Notes: generated from the sequence alone by a model not told the origin. Shown: positions 16,479 to 30,844, numbered from the stretch's first letter. The stretch is 64,000 bases of DNA from Couchioplanes caeruleus (GCF_023499255.1 NZ_CP092183.1:4832501-4896500), one strand, 5' to 3'. A program made the numbers and translations.

Positions 16479-18467
16479 TCACGGACGGTAAGGCAGGCGG
16501 ACGGTGACGGTCGTGCCCTCCGCCGGCCGGGAGCTCAGCACGATCGTGCCGTGGTGGCGCTCCACCACCGCCCGGCCGAGCGCCAGGCCGAGACCCGCAC
16601 CGGAGATGCCGGAGTGCCGCGCGTTGCCGGCCCGGTACAGGCGCCGGAACACCCGGGACTGGTCCTCGGCGGGCACCCCGATGCCCGCGTCCGACACCGC
16701 CACCACCGCCGCGTCGCTCTCGGCGCTCAGGCGTACCCGGACGGTCGAGTCGTCCGGGCTGAACTTGACGGCGTTGTCGAGCAGGTTCTCCACCACCTGT
16801 TCCAGCCGCCGCCGGTCGCCGCTGAACGGGACGCTGTCCGGCGCGTCGACCACGAGCGCGATCCGGTGCTCGCGGGCGGCGGGCAGGGCGGTCTCCACGG
16901 CGGCGGCGACCACGGCGGTGAGGTCGATGTCCGCGACGGTCAGGCTCGCGTCGCCGGATTCCAGCGCGGCGAGGTCGAGCAGCTGCTCCACGATCTGGCG
17001 CAGCCGTACGTTGTTGCGCTCGACGACGTCCAGCAGCGGGCGGATGTCGCCCACCGGGGTGGCGTCGTCGGACTCCGCGATGAGCTCGGTGTAGGCGCCG
17101 ATGGAGGTCAGCGGCGTCCGCAGCTCGTGCCCGACCAGGGCGATGTACTCGTCCGTCGCGGCGGCCAGGTGCACGCTGAGGTCCTCGGCGCGGCGCTGCT
17201 CGAGATACGCGCCGACGTTGCCGGCGATGCCGCTGAGCAGGACGGTCAGGGCGGGCTCCGGCTCCTGCGGACAGTACGTGAAGAAGGTGAGTACGCCGGT
17301 GACCCGGTCGCCGCTGCGCACCGGCACAGCCCCGGCGGCCCGGTAGTCGGTGTTCTCCCGCACGTCCGGCAGCACCGGGGAACCGGGGGCGTGGATGTCC
17401 CGCACCCACACGAGCTCCGCCCTCTCCCAGCACTGGCCGGCAAGCCCCTGCCCGCGCTCGAAGCTCGCCGGCAGGGGCAGCGGCCGTTCGCCCGGTCCCT
17501 GGTACGTGGCGGCCGGCCGCAGCCGCGCGGTCATCTGGTCGATCAGCCACAGCCGCACGTACGGCCAGTCGAGACACTCGCCGACGGCCCGCACCACGGC
17601 CTCGGCGGCGGTGGCCGTGTCGGAGCCGGCCGCCAGCACCTCGAGCACCCTCGTCTTGCAGTGCTCGTACTGGCGGGACCGGTGGTCACCGGTGACGTCG
17701 TGGACGGCGGCGACCGCGCCGAGCACCACGCCGGCGGCATCGCGGACCGGCCGGGCGTTGATGTCCAGCCAGCACGGACGGCCGGCCCGGTCGTGGACGA
17801 GCAGGTCGGCATGCCGGACGTCCTCGCCGGCCAGCGCCCGTACCAGCGGCAGCTGGCCGGCGGTGAGCGGAGTGCCGTCGTGGTGGCGCAGCACGAACCG
17901 CCGCGGCCAGTCGGCGAGCGGTATCTCGCCGCTGGCGTCGCCGAACAGTTCGCGCAGCACGGGGTTGAGCAGGACGAGCCGGCCGGAGGTGTCGCAGGCC
18001 GCCACGCCGACGTCCAGGCTGTGCAGCAGCGCGTCCGCGAAGCCGGCCGGCGCGCCGGCGGCGGGCGGGTCGGACGCCGGCGCGGCGAACGGCGGTGCCG
18101 GCGGCGCGCCGGACAGGTACGGGCCCAGCGTTCCCGACAACTGCTGCACGGTGAACGGCTTGGGCACCACCGCCGCGGCACCGGCCGAGCCCAGCCGCGG
18201 GTCGCTGGGCGGCAGGTACGCGGTGACCAGCACGACCGGGATCGTGGCGAACTCCGGCGCCTCGCGCAGCATCCGGCACATCTGCAGCCCGTTCAGGTAC
18301 GGCATGTCGACGTCGGCCACGATCAGGTCCGGGTGGTGCTCGGCCACCGCCGCCAGCCCGGCGCGCCCGTCATCGGCCATCAGCACGTCGTGGCCGAGGC
18401 GGCGGACCACCTCGGCGATGGCACGCTGATGGTCCGGGTTGTCCTCGACCACCAGTACCGATGCCAT
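16479..18467 (-). CDS. Receiver-first hybrid histidine kinase (REC-PAS-GAF-HisKA-HATPase)
   Basis: A 662-residue soluble protein. Its N-terminal receiver starts ASVLVVEDNPDHQRAI and has the phosphoacceptor in LIVADVDMPYLNG (about Asp52). A PAS-like segment (about 145-260), a GAF domain (270-410), HisKA with VGHELRTPLTSI (phospho-His) and an HATPase_c with DAGIGVPAED follow. There is no membrane helix, so it senses inside the cell and may receive phosphate from another kinase. ATG 18467 follows TACCCT (18474-18479) by 6 nt, a leaderless-type start. An AGTCC-N4-AGTCC direct repeat at 18484-18497 resembles DosR half-sites. The giant multi-HAMP kinase gene ends 55 bp upstream. Confidence 0.9.
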   Translation of the reverse strand: MASVLVVEDNPDHQRAIAEVVRRLGHDVLMADDGRAGLAAVAEHHPDLIVADVDMPYLNGLQMCRMLREAPEFATIPVVLVTAYLPPSDPRLGSAGAAAVVPKPFTVQQLSGTLGPYLSGAPPAPPFAAPASDPPAAGAPAGFADALLHSLDVGVAACDTSGRLVLLNPVLRELFGDASGEIPLADWPRRFVLRHHDGTPLTAGQLPLVRALAGEDVRHADLLVHDRAGRPCWLDINARPVRDAAGVVLGAVAAVHDVTGDHRSRQYEHCKTRVLEVLAAGSDTATAAEAVVRAVGECLDWPYVRLWLIDQMTARLRPAATYQGPGERPLPLPASFERGQGLAGQCWERAELVWVRDIHAPGSPVLPDVRENTDYRAAGAVPVRSGDRVTGVLTFFTYCPQEPEPALTVLLSGIAGNVGAYLEQRRAEDLSVHLAAATDEYIALVGHELRTPLTSIGAYTELIAESDDATPVGDIRPLLDVVERNNVRLRQIVEQLLDLAALESGDASLTVADIDLTAVVAAAVETALPAAREHRIALVVDAPDSVPFSGDRRRLEQVVENLLDNAVKFSPDDSTVRVRLSAESDAAVVAVSDAGIGVPAEDQSRVFRRLYRAGNARHSGISGAGLGLALGRAVVERHHGTIVLSSRPAEGTTVTVRLPYRP

Positions 18468-18521
18468 GCCCCCAGGGTAAAACGGACTAAAGGGACTTGG
18501 CTGCCGAACGGCGGAGATCCG

Positions 18522-23039
<4,518 letters not shown>

Positions 23040-23126
23040 GATCCTCCCGAAGCGTCCCGCCACCAGCCGTGATCCACTGATCCGGCCCGTAAGTATGCAC
23101 GGCGGTGCGGGTCCGCGCCCGGGGCG

Positions 23127-24098
23127 TCAGTCCCGGCTGCGGTGCATGGGCTCGTACGGGAACGACAGCCGTACGGTGGTCCGCCCGGGCGCCGACTCGA
23201 TCACCACGACGTCGGCGAGCTGACGGGCCAGCCACAGCCCCCGCCCACCGGGCGCGAGCCCGTCCAGGCGCGGGCGGTGGTATCCGGCTTCCGGCGGGAT
23301 CCGGCGGCCACCGGCGTCGTCGCACTGCACGGTCAGCGTGCCGGCTTCGTGCCAGGCCCGGACCCGTATCGGCGGCCGGCCGTGGCGCAGCCCGTTGGTG
23401 GCGATCTCGACCACCGCCACCAGGACGTCCTCCGCGGCCGCGGCGCCGAACCCGTGCCCGGCGGCCCACTTGTCCAGCAGCGAGCGCAGCCGGCCCAGGG
23501 CGGCGACCCCGTCCAGGACCAGGTCGTGGTCCACCGCTGCGGGCGGGGCGGGAAGCGGCGGATCACGCCGGGCGGACAGGAAGCGCTCCGGTGCCAGGTA
23601 CTGCGCCGAGGGCCGCGCCCCGTCCGCGCTCAGCACGTGGCCGTGCGCCGCCCGCGCCCCGTCGATGACGGCCTGCGGGTGGTGCCGGCAGTCCCAGATG
23701 CAGGTGACCGGGCACCCGTACGGCGCGTACACGTCGTTGCACACCGCCTCGTACGCCAGGTAGGCCAGCGATCGCCCGGGCACGGCCTCGGCGGTGATGT
23801 CCGGCTCGGCGACCACGTGGACGCGCCGCCCGGCATCGTGCTGCCCGGCCAGGTAGCGCCGGAAGCTCTCGTACGCGAATCCGAGCCGCTGGTAGAACCC
23901 CCCGGGATCGCCCCAGCTGAGCGTCCCGGCCAGGTCGCCGGCGGCCGCGGTGAGCACGGCCCGGCTGCGGTCGCTGACGACCATCAGCACCTCGTCGTAC
24001 GCGCCGGCCGAGCGCCGCAGCTCGGGCAGCAGCGCGGCCACCAGCTCGTCGTCCGAGCCGGCGACCACCGCGGCGTGCCGGAACGAGCCGTCGTCCAT
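23127..24098 (-). CDS. MEDS-domain sensor with HATPase (anti-sigma-type) module
   Basis: A 323-residue protein. Residues 1-185 match the MEDS (methanogen/methylotroph DcmR sensory) domain: [20 protein letters not shown], then ICxWDCRHHP-type sequence with clustered Cys and His around residue 135. Residues 205-320 form an RsbW-like HATPase with [15 protein letters not shown] (N box) and [11 protein letters not shown]. No HisKA is present, so it probably acts as an anti-sigma kinase or switch protein rather than in a two-component system. It lies 88 bp upstream of the multi-HAMP kinase, same strand; no sigma factor or antagonist gene is nearby. Confidence 0.85.
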   Translation of the reverse strand: MDDGSFRHAAVVAGSDDELVAALLPELRRSAGAYDEVLMVVSDRSRAVLTAAAGDLAGTLSWGDPGGFYQRLGFAYESFRRYLAGQHDAGRRVHVVAEPDITAEAVPGRSLAYLAYEAVCNDVYAPYGCPVTCIWDCRHHPQAVIDGARAAHGHVLSADGARPSAQYLAPERFLSARRDPPLPAPPAAVDHDLVLDGVAALGRLRSLLDKWAAGHGFGAAAAEDVLVAVVEIATNGLRHGRPPIRVRAWHEAGTLTVQCDDAGGRRIPPEAGYHRPRLDGLAPGGRGLWLARQLADVVVIESAPGRTTVRLSFPYEPMHRSRD

Positions 24099-24223
24099 GA
24101 CCCCGTTCGATACCCCCCTGACAACCGGCTACACCGCGGCGCCCACCCGTTCTCGGTCTTGGCCGACGGGGTGAGCCGGGGTGTACGCCGACCCGGTCAC
24201 CCGCCGTGCCGGGAGGCTTGGCC

Positions 24224-25069
24224 TCACTCGGGCGCGGCGTGACCGGCGGCGCCCGTCCGGGTGAGCCGCAGACCGGCCGTCGCCCGCCGGGCGGCGAGGG
24301 CCAGGCCGAGCGCCAGCAGCGGCAGGCCCGCCATGACGGCCACGTCGGCCAGGACGATTCCGGCCGTGACCGCCGGCGCGGCGTGGATGCCGATCACCGA
24401 TTCCAGGACCGGCTGCGCCACGGGTACGGCCACGAGCGGCGCGAGCAGCACGGCGACGCGGCCCCGGGCACCCGCCGGCGCCCGGCGCACGCCGAGCATG
24501 GCCGGCACGGAGCTCGCCACCGGCCGCCGGGCCCGCCGGGCGACGACCAGGAACACGGCCGTCAGCAGGGACAACGCCAGGGCCCACGACATGCGGATCG
24601 GCCGGAACGCCTCACCGGGCAGCCACACCACGATCGCCGCCGTCTCCACCAGCACGCCCAGCACGGCCAGCGCCGCCGCGGTGCGCCGCAGCCCGGCGAG
24701 CACGACGGCCGCCACGACCGTCCACACCAGCGCGCGGACCGCCACGTCGCGGACCTGCCCACCCTCGACGAAGCCCACCGAGGCGTACATGAGCAGCCGG
24801 CGGACGGCCACGGCGGCGAGCATCACCGCGCCGATCAGCCCGGCGATCCCGGCTGCCTCGCGCCGGCCCGGGTCCGGCGACCGGACGGCGCCACGGGCGC
24901 GGGCGGCGAGGCCGCACCACAGCAGGTCCGCGGCCTCGCGCAGGGACGGGCGCCGCTGGCCGGGCCGGGCGCCGTCCATGAGCACGGCCGTCATCTCGTC
25001 CGCGTACGCCTCCCGGTGCTGCGCCGGGTACACCGCGAGCAGCCGCCGGTACCGCATCTCCAGGCTCAT
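24224..25069 (-). CDS. Membrane protein paired with PadR regulator
   Basis: A 281-residue protein. Residues 1-60 are cytoplasmic and resemble the permease-associated RRLLAVYPAQHREAYADEM motif common in actinobacterial PadR partners. About six hydrophobic segments follow (for example AAGIAGLIGAVMLAAVAVRR, AVLLAPLVAVPVAQPVL). No transport signature is visible. Its ATG overlaps the padR stop by four bases, so the regulator and membrane protein are co-translated, a common PadR arrangement. Function is unknown. Confidence 0.75.
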   Translation of the reverse strand: MSLEMRYRRLLAVYPAQHREAYADEMTAVLMDGARPGQRRPSLREAADLLWCGLAARARGAVRSPDPGRREAAGIAGLIGAVMLAAVAVRRLLMYASVGFVEGGQVRDVAVRALVWTVVAAVVLAGLRRTAAALAVLGVLVETAAIVVWLPGEAFRPIRMSWALALSLLTAVFLVVARRARRPVASSVPAMLGVRRAPAGARGRVAVLLAPLVAVPVAQPVLESVIGIHAAPAVTAGIVLADVAVMAGLPLLALGLALAARRATAGLRLTRTGAAGHAAPE

Positions 25070-25410
25070 GAGAACGCCTCCCCCGCGGTACGGCGCGTCC
25101 GCAGCCGGCTCTCGGCGAGCGTGGCCTGCCGGCGCAACCGCTCGGTCTCACCGGCCAGCCGCTGCTCGCCGACGCCCGTGAGCCGGTAGTAGCGGCGCAG
25201 CCGGGACTGCACGACCTCCTCGCGGTCGACCTCGATGAGGCCGTCGGAGCGCAGCCGGTCGAGGGCCGCGTACAGGGTGCCGGCGCGCAGCCGCACCCGG
25301 CCGTCCGTCATGCGGGCCACGTCCTCGATCACGGCGTACCCGTGCTGCGGGGTGGCGGCCAGCGCGGTCAGCACGAGGAAGGTCGGCTCCCGCATCGGTG
25401 GTTCGATCAT
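25066..25410 (-). CDS. PadR family transcriptional regulator
   Basis: A 114-residue regulator with the PadR winged helix: FLVLTALAATPQHGYAVIEDV, then RAGTLYAALDRLRSDGLIEV and RRYYRLTGVGEQRLA. A short C-terminal helix completes the dimer. ATG 25410 lies 7 nt after TATGCT (25418-25423), a leaderless-type start, and the -10 overlaps a palindrome that is probably its own operator. It heads a two-gene operon with the membrane protein and would be relieved by an unknown ligand. Confidence 0.85.
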   Translation of the reverse strand: MIEPPMREPTFLVLTALAATPQHGYAVIEDVARMTDGRVRLRAGTLYAALDRLRSDGLIEVDREEVVQSRLRRYYRLTGVGEQRLAGETERLRRQATLAESRLRTRRTAGEAFS

Positions 25411-25418
25411 GCGCGGCA

Positions 25419-25443
25419 GCATATACCGATCATCGGCATATAC
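25419..25443. promoter_or_regulatory. Palindromic operator over the padR promoter
   Basis: ATATACCGATCATCGGCATA is part of an imperfect palindrome with arms TATACCGAT and ATCGGCATATA. It overlaps the predicted -10 of padR, as expected for autorepression. Confidence 0.6.
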
Positions 25444-25580
25444 GGCAACCGGCCGGCAACCGGCCCGGTTGGGGCTGCAGAGCTTTCGGCGGCGATCCGT
25501 CAAGGTCACGACTCCCCGACCGATGAACCTCCTCCGACAGGGGATGAGATCGAAAAAGTCCGACACAAGGAGAGCTGACC

Positions 25581-27143
25581 ATGGGGTTGTTCGGCCGGCA
25601 GACGACGGACGGCGAGGGCGAAAGCGCCGTGGCCGAGGCACGGCAGAACGCCGCGGCCGTGAGCACCGTGGTGCGGGCGCTGCAGGGTGCCACGACGCCC
25701 GCCGAGGCGGCTCGCGCGGCACTCGACGCCGTACGGGAGTGCTTCGGCTGGGCGTACGGCTCCTACTGGCGCGTCGACCCCGCGGCGAACGTGCTGCGGT
25801 TCGCGGTGGAGTCGGGCGACGCCGGCCCGGAGTTCCGCACGGTCACCCTCGCCGCCTCCTTCGCCGAGGGCGTGGGCCTGTCCGGCCGGGCCTGGCGCGC
25901 CCGGGACCTGATCTTCATCGCCGACCTGGGGCAGATGCACGACTGCGTCCGGGCGCCCGTGGCACAGAGGGTGGGCGTGCGGAGCGGCATCTGCTTCCCG
26001 CTGACCGAGGACGGCCGGGTGGTCGGCACGATGGACTTCTTCGCCACCACCACGCTCGAGCCCTCCGAGCAGCGGCTCGAGACGCTGCGCAGCATCGGGC
26101 TGCTGGTGTCCCAGGCCCTCGAGCGGGTCAGCGCCGCCGCGCGGCAGGCGGACGCGGCCGCCGATGTCGCCGCGGTCAACACGGTGCTGCGGCACCTGTC
26201 GCAGGCCGGCGTGGAGGCCGACGCGATCCGGGAGGCGCTGGAGACGGTCCGCACCGGGTTCGGCTGGGCGTACGGGTCCTTCTGGGGCGTCGACGAGTCG
26301 CGGGACGTCCTCACGTTCGGCGTGGAGTCGGGCGACGCCGGTACGGAGTTCCGCCAGGTGACCCGCTCGGCGACCTTCGCCCGCGGCGTGGGCCTGGCCG
26401 GCCGGACCTGGCAGGCGCAGGAGATGATCTTCGTCGAGGACCTCGGCACGGTGACGGACTGCGTCCGCGCGCCCGCCGCCCGGCGCGCCGGGGTCGTCTC
26501 CGGCGTGTGCCTGCCGCTCGTCGTGCACGGCACGGTGATCGGCACCCTCGACTTCTTCGCCACCCAGCGGCTGTCGCTGTCCGAGAGCAGGTCGAGCGCG
26601 CTGCGCAACACCGCGTTCCTCATCGCCCAGGCGGTGCAGCGGATCAGGGAGAGCCGGCGGCTGAGCGCGGCCGGCGCCGAGCTGGTGACCTCGATCGAGG
26701 AGGCCGAGCGCAACGTCCTGCAGGCCACCCTGGTCGCCGGCCGCGCCACCGAGGTCACCGGCGAGGCGAACACCGTGGTCGGGCGGCTGTCGGAGTCCAG
26801 CAGCAAGATCGGCGACGTGGTCAAGGTGATCACCTCGATCGCCGGGCAGACCAACCTGCTGGCGCTGAACGCGACCATCGAGGCGGCCCGCGCGGGCGAG
26901 TCCGGCAGGGGCTTCGCCGTGGTGGCCACCGAGGTGAAGGAGCTGGCGCAGAGCACCGCCCGGGCCACCCAGGACGTGGCGACGCTGATCGCGGCGATCC
27001 AGCACGACGCGGGCAACGTCGTGCACTCACTGGGCGCCATCGGCGGCATCGTCGGTGAGATCAACGAGACCCAGACGATGATCAGCAGCGTGCTCACCGA
27101 GCAGGCGGCCGTGACCCGCGACATCGTGGGCACGCAGGCCTGA
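25581..27143 (+). CDS. Soluble GAF-GAF methyl-accepting signalling protein
   Basis: A 520-residue protein with no membrane segment. Two GAF domains (about residues 30-185 and 195-350) are clear internal duplicates: both contain CFGWAYGS or [17 protein letters not shown] or FGVESGDAG, and [13 protein letters not shown] ends. Residues 365-515 form the signalling module of methyl-accepting proteins, with the hairpin tip [20 protein letters not shown] and [18 protein letters not shown] input plus MCP output implies cytoplasmic ligand sensing; no chemotaxis genes are nearby. CAAGGAGAG lies 7 nt before the ATG. Confidence 0.9.
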   Translation: MGLFGRQTTDGEGESAVAEARQNAAAVSTVVRALQGATTPAEAARAALDAVRECFGWAYGSYWRVDPAANVLRFAVESGDAGPEFRTVTLAASFAEGVGLSGRAWRARDLIFIADLGQMHDCVRAPVAQRVGVRSGICFPLTEDGRVVGTMDFFATTTLEPSEQRLETLRSIGLLVSQALERVSAAARQADAAADVAAVNTVLRHLSQAGVEADAIREALETVRTGFGWAYGSFWGVDESRDVLTFGVESGDAGTEFRQVTRSATFARGVGLAGRTWQAQEMIFVEDLGTVTDCVRAPAARRAGVVSGVCLPLVVHGTVIGTLDFFATQRLSLSESRSSALRNTAFLIAQAVQRIRESRRLSAAGAELVTSIEEAERNVLQATLVAGRATEVTGEANTVVGRLSESSSKIGDVVKVITSIAGQTNLLALNATIEAARAGESGRGFAVVATEVKELAQSTARATQDVATLIAAIQHDAGNVVHSLGAIGGIVGEINETQTMISSVLTEQAAVTRDIVGTQA

Positions 27144-27194
27144 GCGCTCGCGCAGGGGGCGCACGGCGCGCACAAGATCCGGTACGTTGCGGAC

Positions 27195-28076
27195 ATGAGT
27201 GTGCGCTTCGGGGTGTTCGTGCCGCAGGGCTGGAAGATGGACCTGGTCGAGATCGCCGACCCGGTCGAGCAGTACGAGGCGATGACGGCGGTCGCCAAGG
27301 CCGCCGACGCCGGGCCGTGGGACTCGGTGTGGGTGTACGACCACTTCCACACCGTTCCCGAGCCGACCGTCAACACCACGTTCGAGTGCTGGACCGTCAC
27401 CTCGACGCTGGCCCGCGACACCAGCCGGGTCAACATCGGCCAGATGGTCGGGTGCAACGGCTACCGCCAGCCCTCCCTGTACGCCAAGATCGCGTCCACC
27501 GTCGACGTGGCCAGCCACGGGCGCCTCTACGCCGGGCTGGGCGCCGGGTGGTACGAGCACGAGTGGAAGGCGTACGGCTACGAGTGGAAGGAGGTCCCGC
27601 AGCGCATGGGCGAGTTCCGCGAGGCCGTGGAGATCGTCCACCGCATGTGGACCGAGGAGCGGCCGGTGTTCCAGGGCCGGCACTACTCGATCGACGGCCC
27701 GATCAACGAGCCCAAGGGCGTCCGCAAGCCGCACCCGTCGTTCTGGCTGGGCGGCGGCGGCGAGAAGGTGACGCTCAAGCTCGTCGCCCAGTACGCCGAC
27801 GCCTGCAACGTGGGCGGCGGCGACCCCGACCTGATCCGCCACAAGCTCGGCGTCCTGCGCGCGCACTGCGACAAGCTGGGCCGCGACTACGGCACGATCA
27901 TCAAGTCGACCACGCTCGAGATGGACCCGGCCGCGCCGATGTCCGACACGGCCGGGCGGGTCGAGCGGGCCGTCGAGGCGGGCGCCGACTACGTCATCGT
28001 CTACGTGCCGCGGGTGGCGTACGACCACGAGCCGATGCTGCGCTTCGCGCAGGAGGTCATCCCGCAGTTCTCCTGA
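27195..28076 (+). CDS. LLM class F420-dependent oxidoreductase
   Basis: A 293-residue TIM-barrel luciferase-like protein. N-terminal strand VRFGVFVPQGWKMD, the family segment WDSVWVYDHFHTVP, then GRLYAGLGAGWYEHEW, are typical of F420-dependent members (TIGR03560-like). Substrate is unknown. ATG 27195 is 6 nt after TACGTT (27183-27188), a leaderless-type start. It is followed by a hairpin shared with the convergent DivIVA gene. F420 rather than FMN is inferred from subfamily likeness. Confidence 0.85.
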   Translation: MSVRFGVFVPQGWKMDLVEIADPVEQYEAMTAVAKAADAGPWDSVWVYDHFHTVPEPTVNTTFECWTVTSTLARDTSRVNIGQMVGCNGYRQPSLYAKIASTVDVASHGRLYAGLGAGWYEHEWKAYGYEWKEVPQRMGEFREAVEIVHRMWTEERPVFQGRHYSIDGPINEPKGVRKPHPSFWLGGGGEKVTLKLVAQYADACNVGGGDPDLIRHKLGVLRAHCDKLGRDYGTIIKSTTLEMDPAAPMSDTAGRVERAVEAGADYVIVYVPRVAYDHEPMLRFAQEVIPQFS

Positions 28077-28080
28077 CCCG

Positions 28081-28104
28081 CCGCCGGCCGCTTGCGGCCG
28101 GCGG
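28081..28104. terminator. Bidirectional hairpin between convergent genes
   Basis: CCGCCGGCCGC (28081-28091) and GCGGCCGGCGG (28094-28104) form a perfect stem, lacking a U-tract, between the LLM and DivIVA genes. Confidence 0.65.
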
Positions 28105-28124
28105 CCGGCGGGGTCGCGGACGCC

Positions 28125-28817
28125 TCAGTCGGCCGGCTGCGGGTCGCTGTCGAGGTCCTGCAGCTGGTGCGTGACGTGGCTGTGCAGGGCGGCCTGGTAG
28201 CTCTGCGCGAGCTGGCCCAGCCGGTCGATCTCGTCGAGCAGCGCGGCCCGCTTGGCGCCCAGGCTGTTCATCGCGTCGGTGTGGTTGCGCCGCGCGTCGC
28301 CCTCGATCGTGCCCGCCTTGAGCTGCGCCTCACCGGTGATCTGGCCGGCCTTGTCGCGGGCCTCGCCCAGCAGCGCCTCGGACTCCAGCTGGGCGTCGCG
28401 CATGTGGTCGTCGGCGGTGCGCTGGGCCATCATCAGCACCCGGGCGGTGCGCTCGTCGTCGGCCGGCGCGGCGGCCGGCGGCGCGGACCTGGCGCTGCTG
28501 CGGGCGCGCTCCAGCTCGGCCTGCAGGTTGCGGGCGTTCTGCTCGGCGCGGGCCCGCGCCTCCTGCAGGCGCTCCAGGCGCGCGGCGATGTCGGCGAACT
28601 CGGAGTCAAGCACCATGGTGGACGCGGCGGACGGCGGCCCGCTCGGCCCGCCCCGCTGAACCTGCTGGTGCAGCGCGCCGTTCTCCTCCAGCAGCCGGAT
28701 CAGCTCCTGCTCCACCTCGTCGAGGAAGGCATCGACCTCGTCCCCGTCGTAGCCCCGCTTGCCGATCGGCGGCTTCTTGAAGGCGATGTTGTGGATGTCC
28801 GCCGGTGTGAGCGGCAT
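28125..28817 (-). CDS. DivIVA/Wag31-like polar growth protein
   Basis: A 230-residue coiled-coil protein. Its N-terminus ([20 protein letters not shown] then [17 protein letters not shown]) is the membrane-curvature-binding DivIVA domain. Residues 75-200 are a heptad-rich coiled coil with an Ala/Pro linker. DivIVA proteins mark cell poles and recruit wall-growth enzymes in actinomycetes. This one lies outside the dcw cluster, so it may be a paralogue rather than the main Wag31. GAGGAA lies 5 nt before the ATG. Confidence 0.85.
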   Translation of the reverse strand: MPLTPADIHNIAFKKPPIGKRGYDGDEVDAFLDEVEQELIRLLEENGALHQQVQRGGPSGPPSAASTMVLDSEFADIAARLERLQEARARAEQNARNLQAELERARSSARSAPPAAAPADDERTARVLMMAQRTADDHMRDAQLESEALLGEARDKAGQITGEAQLKAGTIEGDARRNHTDAMNSLGAKRAALLDEIDRLGQLAQSYQAALHSHVTHQLQDLDSDPQPAD

Positions 28818-28899
28818 TGCGTTCCTCGATTCACAGGGTGGGCCTCGGTCGTGAGGGTCGATCCTATGCAACGCCCGCGAGCCGCCGGCGTGAGCGTGA

Positions 28900-29325
28900 T
28901 CACCCCGGCGTCTCCGCGTCCGTCGCGGCGGTCCTGAGCAGCCGGAACTCGCGCCGCCGCAGCAGGCGTAGCAGCAGCGCCGCCGGCCGCCCGAACGCCG
29001 CCAGGCCGGCCTGCGCCGGGTACGGCTCGACGCCGGCGATCCGGTGCTCGGTGCCACCGTGCACCACCACGCAGCCTCCCGCGGCCACCACGTTGCGGTA
29101 CCAGTCGACGCCCGGGCCGTACGTCAGCTCGGCGACGAAGTCCCGGCCGTCGCGGGCCAGCACTATCGGCGTCTCGTACGTGCGGCCGGACCGGCGTCCG
29201 GTGTGCCGGATCAGCGCCAACGGTCCGAACCCGGATCTGGCCAGTCGTACCGTGACGGGGTTCAGCGTAGCGTTCAGCACCCGGAAGTAGGCCCGCGCGA
29301 CCCGCCCGCGCCGTCCGGCGGTCAC
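28900..29325 (-). CDS. Deazaflavin (F420)-dependent nitroreductase family protein
   Basis: A 141-residue split-barrel protein of the Ddn family: [27 protein letters not shown] (the [10 protein letters not shown]420-binding segment), then [21 protein letters not shown] and [14 protein letters not shown]. These reduce quinones, nitro groups or other acceptors with reduced F420. Its ATG overlaps the stop of the upstream SagB-like gene by four bases, so the two redox enzymes are likely co-expressed. Confidence 0.85.
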   Translation of the reverse strand: MTAGRRGRVARAYFRVLNATLNPVTVRLARSGFGPLALIRHTGRRSGRTYETPIVLARDGRDFVAELTYGPGVDWYRNVVAAGGCVVVHGGTEHRIAGVEPYPAQAGLAAFGRPAALLLRLLRRREFRLLRTAATDAETPG

Positions 29326-30749
29326 CGGGGCATCACCGGCCTGACGCTGGTGGGCCGTCCCGGCGGGCCGCCCTTGGCCGACCGGTACGCCGGCACCCCC
29401 ACACAGGTGAACAGCAGCGCCTCCAGCGGCTGCCCCAGCAGCGCCGGGATGTCACTGTCCAGGAACGTCATCCCGCTCGCGCCGGCGCCCAGGGCGTACG
29501 CCAGCAGGTGCAGCCGGCCCTCGACCAGACCGGACGCCAGTTGCGCCGCGCGGTAGCCGCTGTCGTCCAGGGCGGCCACGTCGGCGGCGGTGATCACGAC
29601 GAAGGCGGCGTCGCGGGCGAGCGCCTGGTCCAGGCAGACCCGGTACAGCTCGTCGCGCAGGTTCCCGGCCCGCACCGGCTGGTCCAGCGCCGGCCACCGG
29701 TAGAGGCCCGGCTCCATCGCGCCGACGTCGTGCACCACCACGAAGTGCGGCAGGTCGACGCCGCGTACGGCCACGGCCACACTGTCGCGCAGGAACTGCT
29801 CCGGCAGCCCGCGGCCCGGGTCCATGAGGCGCTGCGAGCCGCGGGCCAGCACGACGGTCTCGAACGGATCCCGCGGCTCGCCGGACGTCCGCACGGCCGC
29901 GCCGGGCGCCCACGGCTCCCCCAGCACGTCCCAAGCGCTCGCCCGCTGCGCCGCCGTGACCAGCGGAAACTCGAGCGGTGCGGCGTCGACCGCGCCCGCC
30001 ACGGCGGCACCGGCCGGCCGCAGCGCGGGCGCCTGGCCGCCGAGGGAGACGACCGCGACCGGGAACTCGTGGACGCCGTCAGCACCGACCAGGTCCGTCA
30101 CGACGGCATCGGGGAACCGGCTGTACAGCGCGGCGGAGACCCCGGCCGAGGCGGCGGCCCCGGTCAGCTGCGACAACATCGTGCCGAGGTCCCAGTAGAC
30201 GTGCCGGTAGCCCCGCTCGCGATACCGCCAGCCGGTGCGCCACGGGACACCGGTGACGACCACCGCGACGTCCCCGCCCTGCGGCGGCGGTCCTACCTGG
30301 ACGAGCGCGTGGCCCGCGGGGTCGTACCAGTGCACGCCTGCGGGCAGTGTTCCCCCGTCCGGGACCGCGACGTACAGCTCCAGGGGGAACCGTCCGCCCG
30401 CGGACCCGGCGGCCCGGAACGGGTGGGTGCCGTACGCCCGCTCGGCGGTCCGCACGACGCCCGCGGACAGGAACAGGATGCGCGCGAGCCGGCCCGGGCT
30501 CAGCTCCGCCGGCTCGACCACCGCGGTGCCGGCGAGCACGGCGACGGCCGGGGCGGTGGTGGCGGGCAGGTCACGGGGCAGCTCGATCCGCGGCAGGCCG
30601 TCCGGGTATCGCTTGAAGAACCACGGCAGCCGGTTCACGTCGTTCACCTCGAGGTCCTGCACCACCGCCGGGTCGTCGGCCGGGTCGGTCCAGGACCGGG
30701 CGGGCTCGTACGAGGTCAGCCGGTGCAGCCGGTGCGTCGCGAGTTCCAC
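29322..30749 (-). CDS. SagB/ThcOx-type nitroreductase-fold dehydrogenase
   Basis: A 475-residue protein with two nitroreductase-like halves. The start LTSYEPARSWTDPADDP and EVNDVNRLPWFFKRYPDGLP match the SagB-type N-terminus. The first half has the ARILFLSAGVVR segment, the second QFLRDSVAVAVRGVDLPHF and ASGLVEGRLHLLAYALGAGA. True SagB enzymes oxidise azolines in peptide natural products, but no YcaO, precursor peptide or cyclodehydratase gene is nearby. A stand-alone FMN oxidoreductase role is more likely. GTG 30749 lies 7 nt after CAGAGT, a leaderless-type start. Confidence 0.8.
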   Translation of the reverse strand: MELATHRLHRLTSYEPARSWTDPADDPAVVQDLEVNDVNRLPWFFKRYPDGLPRIELPRDLPATTAPAVAVLAGTAVVEPAELSPGRLARILFLSAGVVRTAERAYGTHPFRAAGSAGGRFPLELYVAVPDGGTLPAGVHWYDPAGHALVQVGPPPQGGDVAVVVTGVPWRTGWRYRERGYRHVYWDLGTMLSQLTGAAASAGVSAALYSRFPDAVVTDLVGADGVHEFPVAVVSLGGQAPALRPAGAAVAGAVDAAPLEFPLVTAAQRASAWDVLGEPWAPGAAVRTSGEPRDPFETVVLARGSQRLMDPGRGLPEQFLRDSVAVAVRGVDLPHFVVVHDVGAMEPGLYRWPALDQPVRAGNLRDELYRVCLDQALARDAAFVVITAADVAALDDSGYRAAQLASGLVEGRLHLLAYALGAGASGMTFLDSDIPALLGQPLEALLFTCVGVPAYRSAKGGPPGRPTSVRPVMPR

Positions 30750-30844
30750 GCCGCCGACTCTGCCGGATCACCGACCCGCCGCGCCACCCGCCTCCCCCGG
30801 TAATGGCGTCGCCGCGGGGGCCGCCGTCGTGTGAGGGTGGCCGG

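Noticed and set aside
29322..30749. SagB homologue as a sign of a thiazole/oxazole peptide cluster
   Set aside because: No YcaO, cyclodehydratase partner or precursor peptide in the neighbourhood.
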